Numbered from the stretch's first letter, positions 1 through 11,022 are shown. The stretch: DNA of 64,000 nucleotides from Megascapheus bottae (GCA_024803745.1 JANJXV010000039.1:11315001-11379000), one strand, 5' to 3'. Translations and numbers: made by a program. The notes: generated by a model from the sequence alone, not told the origin.

Positions 1-17
1 GATACTTATAATTTCCT

Positions 18-190
18 GTGTCGGTCCTGGGGCTTGAACTCAGAGCTGATGCTCTACCTTTCTACCTTTGAGTCAGCTCCACATCTGGCCTTTTGCTGGT
101 TCATTAGGGAGTAAAAAATCGGATAGACTTTCCTGCCATGGCCTGGCTTTGAAGCGTGATCCTCAGCTCTCAGTCTCCTGAGATGAGTTC
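18..190 (-). repeat. B1-like-Geo SINE, antisense
   Basis: Reads as the complement of the composite SINE: Geo part (cggtcctggggcttgaac, accacatctggc-like remnant) then the left-monomer complement (gactttcctgcc, ggctttgaa, gatcctcagctctcag, ctcctgag). Diverged and gapped. Confidence 0.8.
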
Positions 191-204
191 GGCGGGGAGA
201 CACT

Positions 205-625
205 GAGAAAGCAGATCCCCAAAAGCAGAGGCAGCGGGGTTCAGGGCTGGTTTGAGGGTAACAGGTTGCCAGAGTTCAAGTACAGGCATCAATTTGAATA
301 GCATAGCTTCGAGGAATAGGAAAAGGAAGAAATATGTTTCATGACTGCACTGTCTCGTGTAATAAGTGATTTGTAATATGTCTTGCAACATAATTAATAA
401 CAGTTCTAAGGAGTCGTTGGACCGTTCTGATTGCATCCTTAAATGCAAGCGGGAACACCCCCAAACTGTTCTCTCATCATCGGTTGCCGAAACAGAGGTT
501 CGTCTTGTGCTCAGCTAGGAAAACACACACAGTAATTACACAATAAAGTGTTTAATTAAAAGTCACATGTGCTACAAAGGAGATGTTTAGGGTGCCAGGA
601 GACCGTCTCTAAAGAAGCCTTCATT
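205..625. other. unique sequence, nothing recognised
   Basis: No repeat signature or plausible exon seen. The 92-codon minus-strand frame across it starts inside the preceding SINE and has no family resemblance. Confidence 0.6.
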
Positions 626-735
626 AGCCAAGGTCAGCATGGTTCAGCCTGTAATCCCACTTACCCAAGAGGCTGAGATCTGAAGATCACAGTTCAAAGC
701 CAACCTCAGTAGGAAAATCTAACGGACTCTTACCT
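626..735 (+). repeat. B1-like SINE left monomer fragment
   Basis: agcctgtaatcccactta, gaggctgagatctgaagatc, cagttcaaagccaacc and gactcttacctcc are the ordered landmarks of the left monomer; the Geo half is missing. Confidence 0.8.
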
Positions 736-814
736 CCAGTGAGCTCGCACACAACTTGAGGAAGACCTGAGATCACCTGGGAAACCTGAGATCCTTCAGG
801 GGATTAAGCTAAGC

Positions 815-1230
815 TCCCCCACCCCCCCACCCCCATCCTTAACTTCTGACCAAATGGGGGGCTGACATAAATTAGTGACTGGAGGGTGTCATTTGCATAT
901 TATGTTATGAGCATTAGTCTATGATGGTGCTTCGTGAAGGATGCTGGGGAAGGGATGGTATCACATTGCTGTGGGGGGTGAGGGAGGGGACATCACATTC
1001 TTGCATGGGGGAGGGGGATATCACATCTTTATCTTCCAGCTCTGAATCCGGAAATGACCTTCCCAGACCGACCCTTCAGGGGTTCACCAAGAATCACATC
1101 TAGACAAAAGTTCAGGAGACCTAAGATAGAGGCTGGTCACATACAAGGGGACCCCAGCCCAGAGGAAGGGGGTTTGAGCCATCGTCAAAGCTGAACCTCA
1201 AGATGGGTCAAAGCTGAAGGCATGGAGAGG
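815..1230. other. G-rich unique sequence with a short degenerate tandem repeat
   Basis: At about 948-1026 a block of G-rich spacer followed by a/tatcacat occurs three times at roughly 30-37 base intervals (ggtatcacatt, gacatcacattc, gatatcacatc). The rest is unremarkable, with a C-run at 818-836. Confidence 0.6.
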
Positions 1231-1487
1231 TGGGGACCATGGGACAACTGGACAGATGTCCCTCTGTCTCCCTCCTTCCCCTTCCTACCTCCCCCCTGCC
1301 TTCCTTCCTCTTTCCCACCTTTCTTCTTTCCTTCCTTCCTTTTTCCATTCCACCCTTTCTCCCTCCCACTGGGCCTTCATCTCCCCTCCGTCTTCCTTGT
1401 CTCTGTCTCTAGCTAGCCTTTGCTCTCTTTAAGAAAAGGTTTTGTTCGTCCTCTCTCCCTCTCCCTCCCACCCTCCCTCCCTCCCCC

Positions 1488-1550
<63 letters not shown>

Positions 1551-1697
1551 TTCCCTCTTTCTATGTGGCTGTCTCCTCTGCCTCTTTTTTCTCCCTCTCC
1601 TTTTCCCTGTCTCTCTCTCTGTCTCTCCCTCTCTCTTTCTCTGTCTGTCTGTCTCTGTCTCTGTCTCTGTCTGTCTCTCTGTCTCTCTGTCTCTCTG

Positions 1698-1763
<66 letters not shown>

Positions 1764-1907
1764 GGTTTCCCTCTTTCTATGTGGCTGTCTCCTCTGCCTC
1801 TTTTTTCTCCCTCTCCTTCTCCCTGTCTCTCTCTCTGTCTCTCCCTCTCTCTTTCTTTGTCTGTCTGTCTGTCTGTCTGTCTCTGTCTCTCTCTGTCTCT
1901 GTCGCTC

Positions 1908-1938
<31 letters not shown>

Positions 1939-2060
1939 CTCCCTCTCCCTCTCCCTCTCTGTATATGTGGCTCTGTGTCTGTATCTTGTTCTGTCTGTAT
2001 CTCTCTCCTCTCTCTCTTCTCTCTCTTCTCTCTCCTCTCTCTCCCTCTCTCATAGTTCTG
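1230..2060. repeat. polypyrimidine tract with (CT)n and an internal 216-bp tandem duplication
   Basis: More than 800 bases of almost pure C/T on the plus strand, with long CT dinucleotide runs (about 1494-1546 and 1700-1760) and GTCT runs. A non-repetitive landmark starting cggtttccctctttctatg occurs at 1547 and again at 1763, so the unit is 216 bp. Long open frames here (Ser/Leu-rich or Arg/Glu-rich) are translations of the repeat. Confidence 0.95.
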
Positions 2061-2082
2061 TGTCCATTTCTGTCCACTCCTC

Positions 2083-2165
2083 AGCTTTGCTATGTGGTCC
2101 AGGCTGACCTTGAACTTGAGACCTTCCTGCCTCCACCCTCCCCTGAGCTGGGGAAGCGTTTCTCT
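2083..2165 (-). repeat. B1 (7SL-derived) fragment, antisense
   Basis: tatgtggtccaggctgacct, tgaacttgagaccttcctgc and ctccaccctcccctgagctg follow the complement of the rodent B1 consensus. The CT tract on its left may have grown from its tail region. Confidence 0.7.
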
Positions 2166-2775
2166 CCTTCCTTCCTTGAATCAGAGCCCCCCCCACCCCC
2201 CGAACTTTCTTGGCTTTGCTGTGTCTGTGTGCAAACCGGAAATATTACCTAGTCTTGTATTTACATTTTCTGATGATAAAGCCAGCTTTTAAAAAATGCC
2301 CCACATTGTAGCTTGGGGGTACAATTTGCACAGTTGGGGTGGTGGAGAACCCCACTTCACCTCGTCTCTTCTTTCTGCTTCAATATTATGCCACATCCTG
2401 ATTAATACCAGACCAATAAAATCATCTCGGCAATCTGGTTAGAAGCTTTTGTCTTCCCAGATGGCCTGTGATGTTAATGTGTGACAATTTCAACAATGAA
2501 CTAGGACTGCTTTATGGAACCAGCCATTTGTTCTGCGCTTTTTTTTTTTTAATTTTTTTTTTTAGACTCAGAATTTTGACACAGATGGTACAAATTACTC
2601 CCCCCCCCAAAAAAAAAGCACCAGAAATGTTCATTTAGAAGGCTTAAATATGTGGTTTTACTTAGGCCATCAGAATATTTTACATTCACCATTCAGTAAA
2701 TTTACTAACAACCCTGCTATAATTAAGTCTGAAAGGGAGGGGACAGGGAAATCGTCCTTGTGCTCCAGATTTTAG
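2166..2775. other. unique sequence, possible conserved noncoding patch
   Basis: 2360-2530 is non-repetitive, AT-balanced and free of SINE landmarks (ctgattaataccagaccaat, ctgtgatgttaatgtgtgac). It resembles a conserved noncoding element in texture only; no alignment was possible. Confidence 0.4.
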
Positions 2776-2797
2776 ACAGATAGACAGATAGCTAGAC

Positions 2798-2828
<31 letters not shown>

Positions 2829-2882
2829 ATATATAATGTGTGTGAGAAAAAATTTCATTAAAGCCAAGAAAAAGAAATATAT
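2776..2882. repeat. (GATA)/(TA)n microsatellite
   Basis: Short gatagaca units followed by TA dinucleotides (2799-2835). Confidence 0.85.
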
Positions 2883-3980
2883 ATAATTATTTGTCTTGTG
2901 TTGTGCTCTTCTTTGCTGTGATATCTATTGTTTGCTTTTGTGTCTATGTCCTTGGTTCTTGATGGCTGCCAAAGCCCAAAAGGCAAATGGGGGGATAAGA
3001 GAGTGGACTGGATTATTCTCAGGTTCCTCCCCTGACCCCATGAGCTAGAGTTCCCAGGCTACCGCTGGAAACTCTTTCTATAAATGAAAGGGAGGTGACT
3101 CCCGCTTACCACCTTTCACCTCCCCCCAAGAACAATACCTGTCACCGCTCACATGTGTATTGTTTCCAAAGGAACGGGGTCTCCTGGCCACATCAATAAA
3201 CATATCATCATCTGTGTGGTCACCTTTGTTCCATGGCAGACACTGGACACTGCCCAAAAGCAGGTCCACGTGGCATCTGACCAATTGACCCTACCACACC
3301 TGAGAGACCACAGGAGATGGGTCATGTCTCTTCCCGCTGCTGAAGCTGCTCAGGCTGGGACAGAGGGAAGAAAGAGGCCATGAGTTCAGGGAGGCAGGGA
3401 AACAGAGACCATGGGATGTTCTCCTCTGGGGGAAAACCCTCCCGGCCCTGCACCTCAGGCTGAAAAGGAGCCAGTTAGACCCAAGGAGCTTCCTTACAAA
3501 AGAAAAAATAGTAACTGAGCCCCTTGCTGCCCTCCACAAATGTGGGTTCTTAGAAGGCTAAAGGATGCCAATGTGACCTCCTACCTCTGGCCTCTGGACA
3601 CAAGCCTTGGAGCTGACCATCAGGCCTGCCCTAGCTGCTAGGCACCTGGGAAATTCGGCCACAGCTTTGTCCAGGTATTCAGGTCCCCAGGGAAGTTGAG
3701 CTGGAGCCCAGGGAAGCTGTAGAATGCTTCTAGGGCCAGAGCCAGGGGTCAGGGGACAAAAGATGGGCCAGGATGCTCAAAGCTCTCCCATTCACTTGAA
3801 ACACGGAGGTCCCCTGTGAACACTGCTTCTGCCTGCCATCATCACCATAATTATTCTTTTGGAAGTGAGGGGGAGCTCGCCGGGATAATCAAGTCTGGCA
3901 CATTCCTGGCTAAGGTGCTGCTTCTTATTCTGAGCCTTGTTTGACCGTTTTTTTTGTTGTTGTTTTCGTTATTGTTTTTG
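2883..3980. other. unique sequence
   Basis: No repeats or exons recognised. The patch at about 3830-3945 (ccatcatcaccataattatt, gggataatcaagtctggcac) is a candidate conserved element by texture only. Confidence 0.45.
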
Positions 3981-3984
3981 ATTG

Positions 3985-4195
3985 TTTGTTGGGTGAAGGG
4001 GCTTAGAACTCAGAGCCTGGGCTCTGGCCCTTAACTCTTTTGCCCAAGGCTAGTGCTTTGCCACTTTGAGCCACTATGCCACTTCTGTTTTCTGATCCTT
4101 CATTTCAGATAAGAATCGCCCAGACTCACCTGCGCCTGGCTGGGTTTGAACTGTGATCCTTTGAACTGTGTTCCTCTTAGGAGTGAGCCACGCAT
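3985..4195 (-). repeat. B1-like-Geo SINE, antisense, diverged
   Basis: ggggcttagaactcagagcc, ccaaggctagtgctttgcca, ttgagccactatgccacttc, then the left-monomer complement ending gagtgagcca. The element is older than most, with several indels. Confidence 0.85.
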
Positions 4196-4408
4196 GTCTG
4201 CCTTCCAAGTGCTTTCTGAACCAAGTGAGATCCAATCTTATATCTGTCCTATCTCCTGTTGTCCTCGCCTAAACACAATTCATCTGAAATTTAGAATTTC
4301 TTTTTTAATCACTCTACCCTTCCCATCTTTTGTAAATCCTGGTGGTAAGTACTCCAGCTCCATTTATCAATGCCTTCTCTTGGCACTGCCAAAAGAAAGT
4401 GTATTCTG

Positions 4409-4604
4409 GGCCAGGAGTTTAGCCTAGTGGTAGAGTGCTTGCCTAGCATGCACGAAGACCAGAGTTCAATTCCTTGGTACCACATACATAGAAAAAAGCC
4501 TGAAGTGGTGCTGTGGCTCAAGTGGTAGAGCGCTAGCCTTGAGAAAGTCCAAGGACAATGCTCAGGCCCTGAGTTCAAGTACCGGGACTGGCAGAGGGAA
4601 AAAA
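4409..4604 (+). repeat. IDL-Geo dimeric SINE, full length
   Basis: ID-like left monomer (A box tagcctagtggtagagtg, B box gttcaattcc) plus Geo right monomer (gtggctcaagtggtagagc, gagttcaag) and an A-rich tail. It is flanked by a 13-base duplication aaagtgtattctg at 4396-4408 and 4605-4617 with one mismatch. Confidence 0.95.
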
Positions 4605-4617
4605 AAAGTGCATTCTG

Positions 4618-4830
4618 ACTTTTTAAATGTTGCTTCCATTTAACTCAGTCACTCCTCGCAACTAAGCCAATAGTCCTCACCATTTTTGCTGTGATGAGCT
4701 AAAGCATCCTAAATATATTGACAGCTATCGCCGATCAGATGATTCAGATAAGAGAGAACCGGTCTGGGACTCCATCTCATCAAGAGGAATAGGCAATCAA
4801 TCAATCAATGTATTGGTGTCGCTTTTGTGT
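4618..4830. other. unique sequence
   Basis: Nothing recognised apart from three short tandem aatc units near 4794-4808. Confidence 0.5.
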
Positions 4831-4859
4831 TTTGTCTGTTTTGTCCTGTGTGGGGGGAG

Positions 4860-5108
4860 GGATGTGTGTGTGTGCGTGCTGGTATATGGGTTTCAACTCA
4901 GTATCTGGGCACTGTCCCTTAGCTTTTCATTCATGTCTGCTGCTCTACTATTTGAACCACAGCTCCCCTTCCAACTTTTTTTTGTGGCTTCTTGGACGAT
5001 CAGAGGCTCACAGACTTTTTCCTGCCTGAGCTGAATTTGAACTGTAATCCTCAGATCTCAGCTTCCTTTGTAGCTAAAATTATAGGCATGCGCTACCGAT
5101 GCCTGGCG
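4860..5108 (-). repeat. B1-like-Geo SINE, antisense
   Basis: A TG-rich tail complement, then Geo complement (gggtttcaactcagtatctg, ctatttgaaccacagctccc) and left-monomer complement (cagactttttcctgcctgag, aatcctcagatctcag), ending gatgcctggc. Confidence 0.9.
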
Positions 5109-5550
5109 AGCAGCTTTTTTTTTTTGCAATGGCAGCATCCTGTAATCAATGTTTTGCATATTACAATCAATAACACACTTAAATGTTTAAGTTTTGCATT
5201 CTTTTGCAATAAATATTGATATATTACAAACTCAGTAAAAACTGTTCATTGGACTTTTTGTTTGTACTGTGTACTGTATCATTCGGCAAATAACTGAGCT
5301 AAATATTGTTTGTTACAAAACAGATGTCAAATAAAATTATGCCATATGTGCTATTAAACACATTTCTTTTTTTTCTCTCTCTTTTCCCCAGAAAAACCCA
5401 AGACTTCGCTTCAGAAGTGAATGTATTTGGCTTTTCAAGGATATGAAGCATGAAATATTTTTAAACCTGCTGGCTTGGTATAATCCAGTTTGGTGCACTA
5501 ATTCTGAATGCTATTAGAAATTTAAATTTTTAAATATAGGCAATCAAGTC
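5109..5550. other. AT-rich unique sequence
   Basis: No recognised repeat; contains several ataaatatt-like motifs. No gene evidence. Confidence 0.45.
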
Positions 5551-5745
5551 AGATATATCAAGTTATATATCACTTATATATGATATATATAGTGAATATA
5601 TATACTTGTATGAGACATAAAATATGCTATATGATATATACACACATATATGCATATACTTGATATATACACATAAATTTACTTATACACAATAGATAAT
5701 ATGATGTATAGATATATACGAGATAGAGAGAAAGAGAGACACAAA
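5551..5745. repeat. degenerate (TA)n/(TATAC)n region
   Basis: Alternating tatata/tatacac sequence followed by a short gagaga run. Confidence 0.85.
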
Positions 5746-5770
5746 AAAATGAGGAACTTAAATATTACTT

Positions 5771-6012
5771 GTGTGTGTGTGTGTGTGCCAATAGTGGGGC
5801 TTGAATTTAGGGCCTAGGGGCTGTCCCTTAACTTTTCCTTTCAAAGTTGGTGCTATACCACGTCAACCACACCTCCACTTCTGGCTTTGTGCTGGTTCCT
5901 TGGAGATAAGAGCCTCACAGACTTTCCTGCTCAGGCTGGCCTCAAACCTTGATCCTCAGATCTGATGAGAGGGTGGGGTAACAGGTGTGAGCCATCAATG
6001 TATAGCTGGAAT
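5771..6012 (-). repeat. B1-like-Geo SINE, antisense, with (TG)n tail
   Basis: A (TG)9 tract serves as the complementary tail, then ggggcttgaatttagggcct, ggagataagagcctcacaga, ctttcctgctcaggctggcc and gatcctcagatct. Confidence 0.92.
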
Positions 6013-6764
6013 TAAATTAATTAACTGATTCATTGAGAAAAAAAAACTATAGGATATGATGTACTTAAACAAAATTAAGATTAAATCTATATAGATAGGA
6101 AATCAGAAGAACTATTTTAAGTGACTCGAGACTTGAAAAAGGTCGGAAATTGGCTATGCAAAGTGAAACCTAGGCATATTGGATGGGGATTCAGGGGGTG
6201 GGGAGTGACAGAGTCTTGCAGGGGATGGCAGATGATCTGGACCCCCCCACCACCACCACAGGGGGACCCGGGAGGCTGTGATACAGGAAGAGGAGCAAAC
6301 ATTCTGGGCATTTGCCAGCCTGACAGGGACTGAGGAAGCCAAGGAGAGGGTGGAGAAAGTACTGAGACCCGGTCTTCAGTCTGTCCTGCCCAGTGTGTAT
6401 CACCCTGCCCTGCTGTCCCCCTCCCCCACCAGCCAGCCCGGGGTTGGGCTCAGCAGGGGTCTCCTGTACCCCAGGCTTGTCAGAAGCTTTTGCACTAGAT
6501 GGATGGATTTCTCAGCCATGGGGAAGTGTGAAATAGAAAACAGAATGAGCAGAATCTAACAAACATGTTGCTAAGAGCCCCCGAGTGAAACAAAATCTGG
6601 CATTCCAGCATTCAGGCCTTGGCACCCGAGGCCCTGAGTCTTGTACTCACCAGTGGAGACAAATGGTGGCAGCAGCAAGATGACTCAAGAACAGACCCAG
6701 ATACAGGAGCAAACCCAGGCAGAGGCCGGCCCCACCTCAGCCACAGCTCCTCACATGCGTGCTT
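6013..6764. other. unique sequence
   Basis: 6170-6480 is G/C-rich with a run of open frames in all phases but no recognisable protein, splice signal or repeat. Confidence 0.5.
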
Positions 6765-6830
6765 GCTTAAGTATAGTAGCACAGACCTGTAATCCCAGCA
6801 TGTGAGAACATGAGTATTCCAATGCCCCTA
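6765..6830 (+). repeat. B1-type fragment
   Basis: tagtagcacagacctgtaat then cccagcatgtgag matches the start of a 7SL/B1 element (cacacctgtaatcccagcac); the remainder is lost. Confidence 0.6.
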
Positions 6831-7182
6831 GGGAAATGGCACGACCCAAAGCCTGTGGGCACAAGGGAGTAGAGGCATGGAACCATGAGGATTTCCATGA
6901 GGAAGGGAAGGCCTTGAGGAAGTAAAAACCACTGGGGGGGAGGAGGGTGCAGAGAAAGGGCACCCAGAGGGACTTGGGAATGGGCCGGAGATAACACCAC
7001 CACTTGTGTCTCATCTTCAGATCCCCTGGGATATGTTCCTTCTACAAGGGACCTAACTCAACACACCCAATGGAAAACATCACATTCCAGAGCTGGACTT
7101 CCCACTAAGTGCCATGCGATATCACCAAGCTTGCCATGTGATTCCCTGTCTCACATTTGCAGTTTTAAAATCGCCTCCTTGA
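6831..7182. other. unique sequence
   Basis: Nothing recognised. Confidence 0.5.
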
Positions 7183-7372
7183 AGCCAGGCATAATTGACT
7201 CACTCCTGTCATCCTAGCTATACCAGAGACTGAAATCTGAGGATCAAGGTTCAAAGCCAACCCAAGCAGGAAAATCTATGACACTCTTACCTCCAATGCA
7301 AGTATAGCTATAGCTCAAGGGGTAGAGCATTAACTAGCCTTAAGCAATAAAAGTTCAGGGACAGCCCCAGAC

Positions 7373-7378
<6 letters not shown>
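7183..7378 (+). repeat. B1-like-Geo SINE
   Basis: Left monomer (gtcatcctagctataccaga, gatctgaggatc, aaggttcaaagcc) plus Geo half (agctcaaggggtagagcatt, cagggacagcccc). It runs into a (CA)n tract. Confidence 0.9.

Positions 7379-7418
<40 letters not shown>
7375..7418. repeat. (CA)22 microsatellite
   Basis: Uninterrupted CA dinucleotides in the SINE tail position. Confidence 0.97.
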
Positions 7419-7421
<3 letters not shown>

Positions 7422-7461
7422 CATAATTTATAAAACATAAAGTAACTACCAGAAGGAAAAA

Positions 7462-7500
7462 TGTGGCTCAAGTGGTAGAGCACCTGCATTGAACAGAAAA
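7462..7500 (+). repeat. Geo monomer fragment
   Basis: gtggctcaagtggtagagca followed by cctgcattga matches the first third of a Geo/tRNA-like monomer. Confidence 0.6.
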
Positions 7501-8290
7501 GCCAAGCAAGAGGACAAAAGATACAGCAGTCCCACACTTCAGCATTTAGCCAAAAGAGTACAAGTCAAGATACATTAAAGCCACACAACCAGGTTGTTGA
7601 TTCTGCACAAGTCACTATAGCCAACATCTGGAAATGGCCCAGATGCCCGACAATGACAGGATTAAGGAAATACGGTCTATGTGTATATGTATATGTATAT
7701 ATTCATATGTACACAGTGTATTCCACTAATATACAAATACATACACAAGTGTGTGTATATACGTACATGCACTATATATACAAACATATATATATGTATA
7801 TTCAATGCAATTTTGCTAATCCCTCAGGATTAATGATATTACATCGTTGCAAACAAAAATGGATAGGCCTGGGAAAACTATGTGCAGTGACAGAAATAAG
7901 GCCCAGAGAGGCCCTCTATGCAGAAGTCAGATCTAATTTCTACATGAACAAGTACATACATACGGAGCTGTATGCAAGTGTACACAAAGGTATTAACCAA
8001 AGTTTGGTGTTGACAGGGGAGAATTCTACTGGTGCAAGTCCTTAGAATACCTAATTCACAGTTCAACAAAAGGAATATCATGAAGAGAAGTAGTACTTTC
8101 AAGGGGTAGGGATGAGCTCAAAGGGAGGGAGGTGGAGGAAAGAAGAGAGGAATTTAAGAAACTAGAGGGGGAGGGCTGGGAGGAGGGGAGAATGCTGGAA
8201 GGGGTGAGATCAATCCAGATACATTATACTTGTAAACTGACATGTGCAATGGTACCCTCTTCATATAACTACTTAAAGATAATAAAAATA
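7501..8290 (+). mobile_element. L1 3' end (ORF2 tail relic and 3' UTR)
   Basis: tatagccaacatctggaaat followed by ggcccagatgcccgacaatg parallels the L1 ORF2 end (acaatagccaagatatggaa, cccatcaatg). A TA/TG-rich expansion (7672-7800) interrupts it. A typical G-rich purine stretch (8105-8210) and an A-rich end (aaagataataaaaata) mark the rodent L1 3' UTR. No intact reading frame remains. Confidence 0.7.
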
Positions 8291-8526
8291 GTTGGGCGCA
8301 GTGTCTCATGCCTGTAATCCTAGCAACTCAGGAGGCTGAGATCTGAGGATCATGGTTCAAAGCCAGCCCGGGTACTAAAGTCCATGAGACTCTTATTTCC
8401 AATTAACCACCAGAAAACCAGAAGTGGTGCTGTGGCTCAAGGGGTAGGGTAGTAGCGTTGAGCTAAAGTGCTCAGGGACAGTGCCCAGGCCCAGAGTTCA
8501 AGCCCCACCACCGACAAAAAAAAAAG
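8291..8526 (+). repeat. B1-like-Geo SINE, full length
   Basis: gttgggcgcagtgtctcatg, cctgtaatcctagcaactca, the complete middle, Geo half with gtggctcaaggggtaggg and gcgttgagct, then ccaccaccgacaaaaaa. Well preserved, so fairly young; inserted at the L1 tail. Confidence 0.95.
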
Positions 8527-8547
8527 ATAATAAAAATATACACTGGG

Positions 8548-8744
8548 GGCCGGGAGTTTGGCCTAGTGGTTAAAGTGCTTGCCTAGCATGCACGAAGACC
8601 CGGGTTCGATTCCTCGGCACCACATACATACAAAAAAGCCGGAAGTGGTGCTGAGGCTCAAGTGGTAGAGCTCTAGCCTTGAGAAAGTCCAAGGACAGTG
8701 CTCAGGCCCTGAGCTCAAGCCCAGGACTGGCAAAAAAAAAAAAT
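8548..8744 (+). repeat. IDL-Geo SINE, full length and young
   Basis: ggccgggagtttggcctagt, gggttcgattcctcgg, Geo half gctgaggctcaagtggtaga and tail. A perfect 12-base duplication atatacactggg flanks it (8536-8547, 8745-8756). Confidence 0.97.
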
Positions 8745-8753
8745 ATATACACT

Positions 8754-8922
8754 GGGCTCCAGTGGTGCATGCACGTAGTCACAGCTAACTCAGGGGGTTT
8801 TGATCTGAGGATTGTGGTTCAAAGCCAGCCCAGAGAGGAACATTTGTAAGACTCCTACCTCCAATGAACACCCCCCCAAAAAAAAGCCAGAAGTAGGGCA
8901 CTAGCTCAAGTGATAGAATGCT
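8754..8922 (+). repeat. B1-like-Geo SINE, 3' part displaced
   Basis: tgggctccagtggtgcatgc, ggttcaaagccagcccagag, ctcctacctccaatgaac, then Geo up to gatagaatgctagt, where an antisense IDL-Geo has landed. Confidence 0.88.
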
Positions 8923-9128
8923 AGTTGTTTTTTTTTCTTTTTTTCTTTCCAGTCCTGGGTTCTGAACTAGGGCCTGAGCACGGTCCTTGGGCTTTCCTCA
9001 AGGCTGGTGCTCTACCACTGAGCCATAGCACCACTTCCAACTTTTCTATGTATGTGGTACCATGGAATCGAACCTGGGTCTTTGTGCATGCTAGGCAAGC
9101 ACTCTACCACTAGGCCAAACTCCTGACC
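8923..9128 (-). repeat. IDL-Geo SINE, antisense, nested in the preceding SINE
   Basis: T-rich tail, ccagtcctgggttctgaact, ctctaccactgagccatagc, tctatgtatgtggtaccatg, aatcgaacctgggtc, ctaggccaaactcctgaccc. It interrupts a plus-strand composite at its Geo A box. Confidence 0.93.
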
Positions 9129-9167
9129 CCTAGTATTTTGTTTGTTCGTTCATTTATTTGGGGGGGG

Positions 9168-9339
9168 GTTGCCAGTCCTGGAGCTTGAACTCAGGGCCTG
9201 AGAACTGTCCTTGGGCTTTCTCAAGGCTAGAGCTCTACCACTTGAGCCACAACATCACTATTTTCTATGTATATGGCACCAAGGAATCAAACCCCAGTCT
9301 TTGTACATACATGCTGGGCAAGCACCCTACCATAGAGTG

Positions 9340-9341
<2 letters not shown>
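9168..9341 (-). repeat. IDL-Geo SINE, antisense, truncated
   Basis: gccagtcctggagcttgaac, ctctaccacttgagccacaa, aaggaatcaaaccccagtct, gcaagcaccctacca. The ID-like 5' end is replaced by a (GA)n array. Confidence 0.9.
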
Positions 9342-9409
<68 letters not shown>

Positions 9410-9458
9410 AAGGAAGGAAGGAAGGAAGGAAGGAAGGAAGGAAGGAAGGAAGGAAGGA

Positions 9459-9506
<48 letters not shown>

Positions 9507-9600
9507 GAAAGAGGGGGTAGGGAGGGAGAGAGAGAGAAAGAGAAAGAGACATGAAGAGAAGGAAGGAAGGAGAGGAGAAAAGAAAAGGAAAGGAAAGATA
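9342..9600. repeat. compound (GA)n(GGAA)n(GAAA)n microsatellite
   Basis: GA run 9342-9406, GGAA run to about 9459, GAAA run to about 9507, then mixed purines. Confidence 0.97.
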
Positions 9601-9721
9601 TTAACAACATAATTTTAAAATGTATTAAGATATACTGTATTCATAAACTGCTTTGTCAACTCCTTTGTGCAGCTAAAGATTATATATATACATGTATATA
9701 TGCACACATATATATTTTTTG

Positions 9722-9942
9722 TTATTTTTGTTGGTCATGGGACTTGAACTCTGAGCCTGGGCGCTAACCCTCAGCTCTATCAGCTCAAGGCTACTGCCCT
9801 ACCCCTTGAGCCACAGCACCATTTCCCGTTTTCTGGTGGTTAATTGGAGATAAGAGTCTCACAGACTTTAGTGCCCAGGCTGGTGTTGAACCACATCCTC
9901 AGATCTAAGCCTCCTGAGTAGCTACAACCATGCCTGGCATAT
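9722..9942 (-). repeat. B1-like-Geo SINE, antisense
   Basis: tttttgttggtcatgggact, accccttgagccacagcacc, ggttaattggagataagagt, tcagatctaagcctcctgag. Confidence 0.93.
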
Positions 9943-9961
9943 ACATTGTTTTAAAAGAATA

Positions 9962-10003
9962 CAAGGTCTTGAGTTCAAGTCCAAGTATGGCAAAAAATAA
10001 AAT
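9962..10003 (+). repeat. Geo 3' tail fragment
   Basis: aggtcttgagttcaagtcca then agtatggcaaaaaataaaa; likely the far end of the element split by the antisense SINE to its left. Confidence 0.6.
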
Positions 10004-11022
10004 ACTTACCAGTTGTCCAAACCCAAAGACTATAAAGTTAGGGTGAGCCTATGGCGCCTTCAATCTGTAACCTGTGCTTTCCTTCAAGACCTTCTAGAAA
10101 CTCTATTCTCCCAGGCTGGATTCACAGACCCAGAATAGAAAACCACAAACCAATCTACCTTCTGGGAGGATATGTAGAAACAGAACCTGGCTGGGGACTT
10201 TGGAGTACCAACGAAGAAATATTCTAAGGCCAGAACTCAAAAAAAAAAAAAAAGTCCATCACATGCTGGGACATCAAACCTGAGAGTTAAATGTTATTTA
10301 CTTAGGAAGTGAGACTTCTTTCAAGTTCTAACTTTCCCGACATGGAATTCAAATACTTTTTTTTAATTATTAGATATAAAAATGCTTATAATTTTAAGGG
10401 GGAGGAAATTAGACTTGGTAATTTCTATTTCTTGTTTATACAGTACAATTTGCTGATGAGAAAAAAATGTGCTAAACTTATTGATTCATGACCATAATTG
10501 TTTAATTATTTATCATGGCAGAATGATATTAGCATTGCTAATAATGCAGATGTGTGCAGGGGCGAGGAGACAGATGTGGCTTTTGTTTTGGGGGTACAGG
10601 CTCCAGGAGACAGGGGTTGCTTTGGGAGAGATCTTCCTGGGACACTAGGCCTCCCCCTTTCTCCCTCCCCCTCCAACAGCCAGAAAAAAACTGAGAATCT
10701 TGGCTTTGGTTCCAGTGGAAATATGTTTATATATGCCTTCCTTCAACTCTCAACATACGGATGGCCTTGGGGACAATCTAAAGCCATCATAAAGATCCTT
10801 CCTTCCTTCCACAGCTAGTCTTGTTATGCTCCTAGGCCCCTGCTGCTCTGCCATCCAGCATTGTAGAGACTTCAGTGAGCAATCCACAGAACCATCGACA
10901 TCTCCCAAACTGACCTCACTGAAAGGTCACGTTCACTACCATTAGCAAACCTGTCAAGTACAAAAAGAAACTCAAAGAAGGCTATATAGCAAGAACTTGG
11001 CTGGAAATACCAAAAAGAATCA
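10004..11022. other. unique sequence
   Basis: 10300-10560 is AT-rich, without repeats, and contains clustered taatt motifs (candidate conserved element by texture). The remainder is unremarkable. Confidence 0.45.

Noticed and set aside
1409..2252. Four overlapping frames of more than 200 codons, Ser/Leu-rich one way and Arg/Glu-rich the other
   Set aside because: Direct translation of (CT)n/(GTCT)n; open in several phases on both strands at once, as simple repeats are.
4860..5108. Alu element
   Set aside because: The left monomer resembles Alu/B1 in gctgagatc/gcctgtaatcc motifs, but the Geo right half and the ID-like relatives place it in a rodent lineage, not primates.
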